From: Oppiella nova
Lineage: Eukaryota; Arthropoda; Arachnida; Sarcoptiformes; Oppiidae
Length of the DNA: 27,560 nt
Reading direction: 5' to 3'
NCBI GenBank assembly: GCA_905397405.1
Contig: CAJPVJ010000345.1
Coordinates: 1 to 27,560 of the forward strand
Below are positions 1-9,243 of this stretch, piece by piece (within the stretch, counting starts at the first letter, position 1; each line of letters starts with the position of its first letter). A program made the translations under genes and the position numbers. Below the pieces are notes generated by a model. It saw only the letters and a list, made by a program, of their open reading frames with translations, was not told where the DNA came from and ran no database searches.

Positions 1-396
1 CATTTAATGAAAACCGAGATTTAAAAGAGAAAAACGTAAATAAAGTTTTTGTAAATAAAATGTAAAATTTTTGTGGAATTCACACAACTCTTAGGAATAT
101 GTGATAAAATCAATGTATAAAAGGCTCTCAAACTATAAGTGGCGGACATTTAATCTTTTAATTAAGATAATAATATTAAAAAGTTGTTCATTGAATAAGA
201 ATAAAATGAAAAATTATAAAAATAAAAACTTTTATAAGAAAAAATATGTACATTTGATAACCGAGAAAAGTGAAAAGCAAAATTTAATAGCAAATATATG
301 TATATATTATATACTTATATAAAGTTATATAAATGAAAAATAAATTTCTAAGCTTAAATAAAAAAAATTAGTCGTAAAATCCTTTGAGAAAAATCT
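1..396. other. AT-rich non-coding stretch
   Basis: This stretch is very AT-rich, with runs of A and short TATATA tracts. The only frame of any length (101-322, +) starts at GTG and encodes a low-complexity Lys/Asn/Ile/Tyr-rich peptide, which is what AT-rich DNA gives by chance. I see no gene, promoter or structured RNA here. Confidence 0.7.
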
Positions 397-693
397 GATA
401 TTTGTTATCTTAAAAAGAGAGACAAAAAATAATTAATAAAAAGTCAAATTAAAATTAATAGAGAAAATATGTATTGACACGACTCCGAGAGCTCATATAT
501 GGTGTGTCTTTGTGTGAGTGAAGGACATTATAACTTGTTTTTCGNGATATTTGTTATCTTAAAAAGAGAGACAAAAAATAATTAATAAAAAGTCAAATTA
601 AAATTAATAGAGAAAATATGTATTGACACGACTCCGAGAGCTCATATATGGTGTGTCTTTGTGTGAGTGAAGGACATTATAACTTGTTTTTCG
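397..693. repeat. Exact 148-bp direct duplication flanking a single N
   Basis: Bases 397-544 and 546-693 are identical over 148 bp, and the only base between them is the ambiguous N at 545. An exact repeat that stops at a single N is what results when two contigs with overlapping ends are joined without merging the overlap. A real tandem duplication is possible but less likely. The unit is non-coding and AT-rich, with one GC-richer patch around the sequence gactccgagagctc. Confidence 0.95.
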
Positions 694-996
694 TTAATAA
701 GGACCCAAAAAATGACAAAATTATGTGCAATGCGTTCGAGATTTTCCTAAAAGATTGTCAAAAGCCAAAAGATTTTGCGGAGAAATTATCGGTCGGCCAT
801 ACATTTGTGTGGAGTATATGACAGATAAAAACTGGTAACGAATAATGTTAATGGCATTGTGTTCAGCGCTTATTTGTATGAACTCTATGGCACTCATATG
901 CCGTCAATATTTAGTCAAAAAATGCAAAAAATAGTGCTTCTCTTGAATGTCTTCTTTAGCCATATCTTTCGAAAGCAAAAAAATGTTTGCAAAAAC

Positions 997-1030
<34 letters not shown>

Positions 1031-2640
1031 GCAAATTTATGAGCCCTCCCAACAAAAATCGCATCTCTTTTGGCTTTGGTTTGACTCTTAACGATAAATC
1101 TTATGATCCATAGCATGGATGTGCGAGTTGTGCCTCAGATATAATAAAGTTAAATGACATTAGATTATTAGCAAATCTCGTATATGAACACAAATAATAT
1201 ATTTGTGCCAACGTTTAGGTAATTGTTATAAATATCATCTCTTATTTGATTGGCCACTAAATAAACACCATATCCTCTGCGATCCGATCATCACTATATC
1301 TGACCTTTCATTCCGACCCAATAGTGAAATATAATTTCTGATATATATATTACAGACAATAGACAATACATAGATCTTAATCAATCCATAATGTCTTATA
1401 TGATTGTTTATGGGTCTTTCAATTGTCACAATTAATTAAATCATAATATTATTTATTATTTACTCTAATAATTAATTCAATGTAATTATGCAATTACAAG
1501 TAAAATATGTTTTTACATTAATTAATACAAGTATAAAATAATTTATAGAGAAGTGTATAATAATTATTTATGGCAACAAACTATATGTATCGTATAAGGT
1601 ATAACTTATTGACTACAAACGCAGATAATGTAATATTTAATAAACATTTTAGGATTTATGACACAAGTTATGTGTTTCATGTAATTTGAAGTTTTGTTGC
1701 TTTTTTGGTCATAAGAAGTAGTGGAAAGAAGTCATTAGTTTTAAAAATGTTTTTATATATCAGTTTCTCAAATGAAATATGTGTGCCGTCTATGAAGTAT
1801 TGCTAACTTTCTAAATATAAACATACAATTAAATTAGCGAAGAGTCTATAGTCGCGACACAATCAATCATTTTTGTTATCATAATTTATTAATGTTGTAA
1901 AAACATTGAATTATTTACTTGTGAATAATTTTCTTGAAAATAGCAAATTTAGTCGCATTTCATAAAAACTTGAAATGGAGTTAACGTCTATTTTAACATT
2001 TGATAGCTTTTTAACTAAATGGTTGATCTCGAAAATTGCAATTAATTTCCATTATCGCACAATTCTGGAGAGTAATTATATTTTGTCTTAAATAGTTTGA
2101 CATAAGATTCTTGACTTTATCTCACACTAACTCTCAATATAATAGTTATGTCATTCAAGTCATAATTTACATTTTAAACGTTACATTTTTATGATGAAAA
2201 TATTGAAATTATTTATTAACTTTTATTAATAAAAATAAATTAAATAAAACTCTCGGTTTTAGTCGATTAAATCACTTTCACTATTATATATAGTATTGAA
2301 AAGAATACTTCAATTGAAAACAGTTTTTAGGCTCTAAATGTTAGACAACTTTGAAACTATGTGTGAGTTGTAGTCAATAATAGCTAAACATTATTCACAG
2401 AAACTGTTGGTTTGCTTTCGTCTTTCATCTCCTTTTACTAACGGCTCGAAAGAAGTGTTTTTGTGTTTAAAAACAATTTAAGAGATAATTTAACGAAATA
2501 AAGACTCATTTTCATCAGATGTGACGGTAGGGCTGATGTGAAGCCGATGCCAATCACTGCAACACAAGAGCAGCGCTTCATAAACAACACACACAACCGA
2601 AAGCCCTTATTTGACATCATTTTCTACTAAACGCTCAAAA
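694..2640. other. Non-coding interval, no gene recognised
   Basis: Mostly AT-rich. It holds a GA tract at 997-1031 and open frames on both strands across that tract (836-1113 plus, 904-1116 minus). These are explained by the tract, which reads as Arg-Glu or Leu-Ser repeats. A small inverted repeat, atccat-agc-atggat, lies near 1107-1121. From about 2400 to 2640 the sequence becomes GC-richer, just before the TATA box at 2650. A minus-strand frame at 2438-2620 (60 residues) lies in that patch, but nothing in it is recognisable. Confidence 0.6.
997..1031 (+). repeat. (GA)n microsatellite
   Basis: A GA dinucleotide run of about 35 bp, interrupted once by GG at 1020-1021. Confidence 0.97.
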
Positions 2641-2649
2641 ACTGTTGGC

Positions 2650-2658
2650 TATAAATAG
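2650..2658 (+). promoter_or_regulatory. Candidate TATA box of a + strand promoter
   Basis: The sequence ctataaatag gives a full match to the animal TATA consensus. It lies at the edge of a GC-richer patch (2400-2640) inside AT-rich DNA. About 28 bp downstream, at 2676-2681, is gcattt, which differs by one base from the arthropod initiator TCAKTY; a closer initiator match (ttcagt) near 2697 lies too far away at about 49 bp. Position and sequence are compatible with transcription to the right from about 2678. TATA-like words are common in AT-rich DNA, so this is only a candidate. Confidence 0.3.
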
Positions 2659-2677
2659 ATTTCACATCTCTAACCGC

Positions 2678-3227
2678 ATTTAATTCTGACTTTTATTCAG
2701 TAATTAGACAAATACTTATAAGACATAGAATTTCAAGAATTCTGTAATCATATATTTATAAGAAACAAAATTTTTTAATAAATTGGTCAATAATTTATAT
2801 GATTTAGAGAGAGAGAGAGAGAGAGAGAGATAAAGAGAGAGAGAGTCAAGTAATAGTTTAAAAGTAAAAATCAATATTTTGTTGGATGTTGTGATGCAAA
2901 CACAATATTTGCTGAAAGTGTTGTTTTCAATGATATAAAAATGGGAAAACTCGTGAAAAAGTGAATTGTGTTAAAAGCGCTCTTATTTACGATTACAAAG
3001 AATATTCTTTGAGTTAGAATTTTGAGTTAAAAGATAAGATCATAAATCTCTTGAAGGATTATCCCAGAGTTAGAGGGAATAGATTGACCCTAAAATTAAA
3101 ATAGATATAAGTTGTGTGAATGGTTGTGCTTTATAGCCAGAAGTACTTTCCAACATTTCCATCATCCAAATGATCTTAACAGTGACTCTGGTGTTAGCAT
3201 ATCATTGATAACAACTATTATCTAACG
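2678..3227 (+). other. Possible non-coding first exon ending at a consensus 5' splice site
   Basis: This interval runs from the predicted start site below the 2650 TATA box to a strong 5' splice site, acg|gtaagt, with the GT at 3228-3229. It contains only very short ATG frames and a GA tract (2806-2845), so if it is transcribed it would be a 5' untranslated exon of about 550 bases. No matching acceptor or downstream exon can be assigned with confidence. The acceptor at 6630-6631 is the first good one I noticed on this strand. The link is inference from two separate signals. Confidence 0.15.
2806..2845 (+). repeat. (GA)n microsatellite
   Basis: A GA run of about 40 bp, broken once by taaa near 2831-2834. 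Confidence 0.97.
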
Positions 3228-3759
3228 GTAAGTCAAATACAAAGTCTGTTAACAAAAATATAGTGAAAGCATAAGAAGTCTGAAAGCCTGGCTATAATTT
3301 AACATAACTTTTAAAGTTATGGAGACATAATACTGTCAAACATACGGCTATTTTCTTAACTAATATTTGTATTGAGTCACGACTCTAGTATTAAATCGTT
3401 AAATCTCTATACTTTAGATATAAATTATTATAATTAAGTTTTTTTCAGTTTGTTATCAACAAAATAATTCTAAAGAGAATAATAAACTAAATCTAGTTTT
3501 TATTTCAGAGAAATAGATCTAAAAGTTTAATTTTAATCGTTGAATATATGAATACAATCTCTGGTCGACTCTTTTATAAGAGTTAGACTACAGTAGAGTC
3601 AGTGTCTGTACTGATGATAGAGATTAATAACTGAGCGCTTCTGTAGTATTGTATTGTCTAACGAATTGGTTCGACAAAAATAGGACTTCAACTCAACTAA
3701 GAGTAAGTTTAGTCGAGTATAGCGTTCACAATGGCTTAATCCTCGTCTATGTATCTGTG

Positions 3760-3783
3760 CTCTCTCTCTCTCTCTCTCTCTCT
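3760..3783 (+). repeat. (CT)n microsatellite
   Basis: A CT run of about 24 bp. Confidence 0.97.
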
Positions 3784-4114
3784 ATGCTCTTTGTATGCTC
3801 TCTTGGGGCCATTCTTTTAATTTTCTAATTGGACGCTCTATTCGATTGCAATCTTCTATAAGAATATAAATTAATGAGAAGAATATGAGAGGAAAAATGA
3901 TTTTCTTTTTTCAATTAATAATAAAAGCTTTCGTTTTCCGACTTTTTCTCCGATTGATAGAAAAGCTCGAAAAACTCACATAAAGAGCTCAACAATAGTT
4001 ATCATTTATGAATAGAGAAATATAATATCTCTGTTAAGGATATAAAAAATACATTGCAATCACTTAAAAATATTCAATGGCTATTGAGGAGGAATGGATG
4101 CAATGGATGTGTGC

Positions 4115-4156
4115 CCAGTGTTGAGCTACCAGTGCTGAGCAGCCAGTGCTTCAGTC
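4115..4156 (+). repeat. Short 14-bp tandem array with CCAGTG core
   Basis: Three imperfect copies of a 14-bp unit begin at 4115, 4129 and 4143, each starting with CCAGTG (ccagtgttgagcta, ccagtgctgagcag, ccagtgcttcagtc). The core belongs to the dispersed TACCAGTGC word found across 4.1-9.1 kb. Confidence 0.8.
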
Positions 4157-4320
4157 AAGTCTTTATGGGTATTTGAGTCAATCAAATGAAATATGAGAGG
4201 AGAGGAAGAATTGGCGCAATAGTCAACTGAACAGTATATCAAATATATCACAATAATAGATATATCACATTGTGTTACAACAGCAGCCATACTATCACTC
4301 AGTGCCCAACCAATGCCCTA

Positions 4321-4336
4321 CCAGTGCCAGCACTGG
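4321..4336. repeat. Perfect 7-bp inverted repeat, CCAGTGC-CA-GCACTGG
   Basis: Two inverted copies of the recurrent motif sit back to back with a 2-bp spacer, and a second overlapping palindrome (tgccag-ca-ctggca) sits inside it. This may be a dyad binding site or a by-product of motif accumulation. Confidence 0.75.
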
Positions 4337-6363
4337 CAGCACGTCTCGCGATATCTTTGGCCACATTTATAACTATTTTCTCACTCAATGACTGCAACTT
4401 TTTTGAGCAATTGTTATGTTATGCTCTCATAATGTAATGCACAGCTCCGGCAGCAATAGTTATGCGATGTGTGCCCACTCGACCCATGGATGCATTTAGG
4501 CATTAGAGCCATTTGCAAGCACTTCAATACTTCATACGCGACACATTACATAACAAAGACATCAATTTATATTTGAAAAGAAAATACTCACATCTAAAAG
4601 CAAAATGATATGCCTGTCCTCTCACTACATCCCTGTACATTCCTGCCCCTTAGCCCGCATTGCCAGTGCCTCACCACTACTCCCTTCCCGGCACTACTAT
4701 TCATATTTGTCTGATAAATGAATTGTCAGCTCTTTTTCTCATAGTTTTCAGTATATTTTTATTTCAAATGTCAAAACAGAGTATCATTTTAATTGAATAG
4801 AAAACGCGATAATTAATCACTTGTTTGTAGTCACAGAGAGATGGATGACTACATTATTATTAAAATAATAGACTAATTGTATGATCATAATGAGGCTCAT
4901 AATAACGACTATATTTATACATAATTATACATAATAAAGCATATATAATAAATATATGTATATTTATATTAATAAATGAGCAAAACGTATTGTCGTAATA
5001 TTGTTTAATCAATTAGTAATGCTCTCATCCCTCAACTGAAAGCCGGCTTTTAATTTGACGTTAAAAAGAGTCACATTATACCCATAATATCCATAATCCA
5101 AACTCATATACCATTTATCCTAATATATATGCTCTGGTATTATATTATATATGCTCTTCATCTGCATATCGCTTGGGATCAAAGGCAGCAAAATTGCATT
5201 TTTATATCGCAAACGATATCTACTAAATGGTGTGTCGTCTGATTGGGCCCTCCACTCAGCCTTTATGTCACATCAAAATATTTTTCTCATTCATCAACAT
5301 TAAGTCAAATGAAATCCCAGACAGACTTATATTGAGAACTCACTCGGGGGTAGAGTTAGCATAACGAGAGTGAGAGCCGAGGTATTAACTATTAGCGATA
5401 CTCGCACTAATACGGCATCCATTGCCATATTTATGGTAACAATAGAATTAAATACAATATTTTAAACGATAATAACGATAAGAATCTAAAAACTAATGCA
5501 ACATCAGTTGTGACTTTTTACAATGTATTCGTTATACGGCAGTGAATACACAGATATATGTCATATTATGGGTGAGAGTGTATGTTCTCACAGACTATGT
5601 AACTGTGGATATGCTTAGCAGTGATGGCAAGTGATGCACAGATACTGTGCTCCACATCCAGAGCCTGACTCTCAGTGACTGCACATTACTGTCAGTGCGG
5701 AGTGTGATGTGAAGTGCCGGGCGTTGCCCTGCCGTCACTTCTCAATAAAGTCATACTTATATTGATAGTGACATTCATACAACTCATATAAGTTTATTAT
5801 ATGCTTCTAATACTAATACTTATGGCATTTGTAATAGTCTTTACATTTAAGCAAATATTGGATATAAAGAACTGTATTATTATAGCATATGATTGGACCG
5901 CAGAGAACGCTGATGTGAACGCATAGACTGTGTATTAGGAAAACAGTGAGAAATGACTGCATCACTTGACTCTATCATATAATATAATATGATATGAGTG
6001 CTGGCACTGTACGCTCACTAATATATTGGTCACTAGTTTATGAGTCCATAGGATTAGTATAGCTTACCAGCGCTGTGTAGGACTGGACTCACTGTTCACA
6101 GGCATATACTCAGCACAACAACTCAATTATTATTTTGATATGCTTTGCAATAAGCGAATGCCATATTCCGCTCATTTCAACGCTTTTTCTATTTATTATT
6201 TCACTCCAAATCCTATTCAACAACATCTCAATTATTTGCTTCCATATCATCTTAATATCTCATACAATATAATATACTCTATAATATAAGTATAAGTTTA
6301 TATCAAATCTAATGAATATTATTCTCTTTATTCTTATATTCTTATAAAGCGTTTGCGCGTATC

Positions 6364-6369
<6 letters not shown>

Positions 6370-6404
<35 letters not shown>
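6370..6404 (+). repeat. (GA)n microsatellite
   Basis: An uninterrupted GA run of about 35 bp. Confidence 0.97.
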
Positions 6405-6406
<2 letters not shown>

Positions 6407-6631
6407 TATAAGTAAACCTAAACCGAAAGCAATATTAAATGCGTTTAAATGTGTGGATAGAAAGCAAATCCCGATAAAAATGTTTGGTTACATGTATTTA
6501 CGGCCCGAAAAATACATTATATTGTATTATTTTGTTCCCCTATTTTGGGTTTGGGTTTAAAATGTGTTTTAAAAATGATTATTAAATCTCGATTTCATAT
6601 GTATTTAATGCGTAAACTAATTGTCTTTTAG

Positions 6632-6817
6632 TCCAATATATCGATCAGTGAAGCAAACGGTGAGTCCATCCGAAACCCATATAAGCCGATGACTGGAGGA
6701 AAAGTAGTCTCTATTCTGTTACCATCTGTTAAAAACGCAAAATTCAATAATAGTTATAATAGTAGAGTGGGAAACAGTGGCACTGGTAGTTGCACTGGTA
6801 GTGATGCCGATCCATAG
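6632..6817 (+). CDS. Candidate 3'-terminal coding exon, function unknown
   Basis: A stop-free stretch of 61 codons begins immediately after a strong 3' splice site: an actaat branch-point-like word, then ttgtcttttag with the AG at 6630-6631. It ends at TAG 6815-6817. The deduced tail contains ISISEANGESIRNPYKP near its start, a short hydrophobic patch (VVSILLP) in the middle, and a Gly/Ser/Asp-rich end with the repeat GTGSCTGS made by two 12-bp copies of the CACTGGTAGT word. Base composition is richer in GC than its surroundings. There is no in-frame ATG near the beginning, so it would need an upstream exon, and none is identified. A possible poly(A) signal, aataaa, lies far downstream at 7689. 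A consensus 5' splice site (acg|gtgagt, GT at 6660-6661) also lies inside it, so a 28-bp micro-exon is an alternative. No family recognised; chance is not excluded. Confidence 0.33.
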   Translation, partial: SNISISEANGESIRNPYKPMTGGKVVSILLPSVKNAKFNNSYNSRVGNSGTGSCTGSDADP

Positions 6818-6962
6818 CTTAAAAATGAATGTATATATCGCTTAAAAATATATAGAGATGTAGAGTCGACCAGAATTGAGTGAATTTTAGATCCCGTTTT
6901 TCAGAGTCATTTGGGCTGAAAATTGCAACATTTTATTTAGGGATGGGCTTCACCCCAATTGA

Positions 6963-7136
6963 ATCGCCAGTATATCCCAGTGCTCTGTGTCTGTGCTCTA
7001 CCAGTGCTCTCTGATCTCAAATTTAACAAATGTATTAAGTGTTGGATCGCTTATTGCCGGAGCAGTGGTTTGTGTGTTTGCCGGCAGCTTAAGCGCCGAT
7101 TTTGGCGACATTTCCACAAATACTACTAAACATTAG
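6963..7136 (+). CDS. Exon-like open frame with one predicted membrane helix
   Basis: The frame is open from just after TGA 6960-6962 to TAG 7134-7136, 57 codons. A pyrimidine-rich run ending in ctctaccag (AG at 7003-7004) could serve as a 3' splice site, leaving about 43 codons. The C-terminal half reads as a small-residue hydrophobic helix (SLIAGAVVCVFAGSLSADFG) followed by a polar tail. That helix plus loop loosely resembles the G-x3-(A/G)-x-L-x-D-x-x-G pattern after helix 2 of major-facilitator transporters. This is a weak similarity by eye, not an assignment. The opposite strand is also open across part of this stretch (7089-7274, 61 codons), which lowers confidence. No start codon or partner exon was found. 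Confidence 0.15.
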   Translation: MASISQCSVSVLYQCSLISNLTNVLSVGSLIAGAVVCVFAGSLSADFGDISTNTTKH

Positions 7137-7334
7137 ATAGATATAGCCATACAATAGAGTTATGCTAACAGAGTTGCCAGTGCCCATACCGTACCTATCG
7201 GTGCAATGAAAACTGGTATACATCTCAACAATAAGTCTATTGTCTGTTGGGATTATTTCATTCCTGAACCCCATATGCAGTCATAGAAATACTATTTATG
7301 AATTCAGTGCTAACATCATTTCGGAGTTCACTAC

Positions 7335-7367
7335 TACCAGTGCACTACCAGTGCTCTACCAGTGCTT
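7335..7367 (+). repeat. 11-bp tandem array, TACCAGTGCNY x3
   Basis: Three head-to-tail copies begin at 7335, 7346 and 7357 (taccagtgcac, taccagtgctc, taccagtgctt). The shared core is TACCAGTGC, the same word found singly elsewhere in the window. Confidence 0.9.
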
Positions 7368-8100
7368 CTCCACTCTTTCCACTCTCACACTCTTAACAAA
7401 AACTACATCTTTTATCGTTGTGTACCAAAAACAGAAACGTTTTCTTCGCAAATACAATGTATATGTTATACAACAGTATATCATAAACACAACACACAAG
7501 TGAACAGTAGTTCAATGAATGACTGCTTATATAATCTTAGAGTATGTGAGACGAGACCAACAATATTGCAAATAATGTTATTTTTCTAAACAACATATTT
7601 CCTACAATTTCTGTACCAAAAACTTTCATCACAAAGGGATGGAGAGATGAAATGAAATCTGATTACAATCAACAAAACAAATCAATTCAATAAACCTTTT
7701 TATTCTAATATAATAACACAGAAACACGATTACAAGAGATTTTTGAATTATTTATGAAATCCCCGAAGCGTTAGCGCATTATCTAATAATATTTTGTATC
7801 GATTTTGTATCATTTGATTCAAACAAGCAATTTACTAAATGTCAGAATAAATGTCACTGATACTTATTATATTAGCATATAATGAGCTCTAATTATCTTA
7901 TGTAGGCATAAATCGCAAAACAATATTCATTATAATTTTGTGTTCAATTGTGAAATATATTCAGATTATTAATAGCAAGAAATATAATTTTCATAAATGT
8001 TTCTTTCATTTCTAAAAATAAATTTCGTTTTAAAAAGAATTTTATTTTTTAGAAAAGTGTAACAGAAGTCAAAGACAATGGCAATCATTTGAGTCTTTGT

Positions 8101-8123
8101 CACAAAATTCACTCAATTTTGTG
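8101..8123. repeat. Short inverted repeat around a 5-bp loop
   Basis: The arms cacaaaatt and aattttgtg are perfect complements separated by cactc. The hairpin is short and AT-rich. No poly-T or conserved context suggests a particular role. Confidence 0.7.
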
Positions 8124-8531
8124 ACAAATCTTTCAAAAAAGAGAGAGTTTTTCATAAAACAAGACATCGTTTGACAGGGAGTCGTGAGTCAAATGTGCCA
8201 AATGTCTCAAAAATGGCCAAATTTTGGGGTAAAATACACACAAAACTTATACTTTTGTATCATTGATGCAAAACTTAAAAATTATTTTCTGTCGCTTTTT
8301 TAAAGAGTATTTTTCGACAAACTATGGCAAAGAGAGACCAACTCTTAGTTGATCTGTCAATCTGTCAACGAATATATTCTTGAATTCTCAACACAAATAG
8401 GTTTTCATTTCTAAACTCCTCTTATGTATTGAACTTCAAAATTGGTTTATTTAAGTCAAAGACTTCAAAAAGAGAAGTGGAAGTGATTGAAAAAATTTGC
8501 CACAACATTGAAAATGTTTTTTGTTCAATGA

Positions 8532-8705
8532 ATGGCTTATTTTGTTGGCCTCGCAATCAAACGATTCGTATTGTTAAGCATGCGTGAAGTGATGCACTGG
8601 TATGAGCACTGGTATCACTGCAACACTACCAGAGCACCGACACTCGCAACCTCTCCATCACTTTTCTTGATAGACAGCTGTTTAATAGTAAAAGTCATTT
8701 CTTGA
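8532..8705 (+). CDS. Small ATG-started open frame, 57 residues, unknown
   Basis: The frame runs from ATG (context caatgaATGG) at 8532 to TGA at 8703-8705. It begins with a hydrophobic segment (MAYFVGLAIKRFVLL). It then has an aromatic stretch, MHWYEHWYH, produced by two 12-bp copies of the GCACTGGTAT word, and ends with another hydrophobic segment. Length, lack of a recognised domain and the repeat-derived middle all fit a chance frame. I include it because it has a conventional start with G at +4 and lies in a GC-richer patch. Confidence 0.1.
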   Translation: MAYFVGLAIKRFVLLSMREVMHWYEHWYHCNTTRAPTLATSPSLFLIDSCLIVKVIS

Positions 8706-9195
8706 GAGTCAAAATCAAAATCAATAATTTTTTCTCATTTTACATTACAATGAATTAAATCTCATAAATGAGTTCAATTTCGCAAAACAGTTGAACACAA
8801 CTGATGGAAGTCATAGTCTGGCGATCATTAACTACTTGTAATGTTTATCACACATACGGTACGAGTGATGGATAGCGTAGTATTCAAACATTATATAACT
8901 AATTAGTGGTGGCCTTTGATCTGTGAACGAGTCGTACAGTAAATGAAAAGTACAGAAAAAGTGAGCGACAAGTGAACCAAACGAGAGACCAAAGAATTGC
9001 TTCAACTGTTGATTCCTAACTCCTATCGGAGTCTCATATTCTGGTTCTGTGTGTCTCTCCCTCTTCTACCAGTGCTTACATTAATGAGTTGACACAATGA
9101 GGTGACTAAAAAGGTTTGCACATATATTATATAAACAGTTCCACACTAGTGGTTAACAATGCAGGTGTAGTGTAGGTGCCAATGGATACATTAGC

Positions 9196-9197
<2 letters not shown>

Positions 9198-9243
<46 letters not shown>
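9198..9243 (+). repeat. (GA)n microsatellite
   Basis: A GA run of about 46 bp with one AAA interruption near 9226-9228, followed by a G-rich flank (gctcgggagaggtggtgagggg). Confidence 0.97.

Larger units (their letters stand above)
3234..6629. other. Non-coding interval with scattered GC-richer patches
   Basis: This holds a CT tract (3760-3783), a GA tract (6370-6404), the 14-bp motif array at 4115-4156 and the palindrome at 4321-4336. GC-richer patches near 4280-4360 and 5620-5740 have open frames of about 45-50 codons. The 5.6-kb patch is rich in cagtga/cactg words. None of these frames has a start, splice context or motif good enough to call a gene. A cluster of A/T words with catataatat character fills 5.95-6.3 kb. 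Confidence 0.55.
6818..9197. other. Motif-rich interval without an assignable gene
   Basis: Apart from the weak frames at 6963-7136 and 8532-8705, this holds most copies of the TACCAGTGC word, including the 11-bp array at 7335-7367. From 7.4 to 8.5 kb the sequence is AT-rich with no gene signal. A near-perfect inverted word (cacaaaattcactcaattttgtg) lies at about 8101-8123 and could form a short hairpin. The frames at 7240-7503 (+) and 7362-7589 (+) overlap each other and show nothing recognisable. Confidence 0.5.

Noticed and set aside
859-1113. 84-codon + frame and the overlapping 70-codon minus frame (904-1116)
   Set aside because: Both are sustained by the GA tract at 997-1031, which has no stop in any frame. 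Neither has a domain, start context or splice signal.
4200-4372. + frame of about 48 codons (Gln/His/Trp-rich end) over the palindrome at 4321
   Set aside because: The distinctive residues come from the inverted CCAGTGC/GCACTGG words. There is no start and only a weak acceptor.
5620-5750. GC-richer patch with an open minus frame of about 48 codons
   Set aside because: No splice signal of quality, no start, and the patch is built from repeated cagtga/cactg words.
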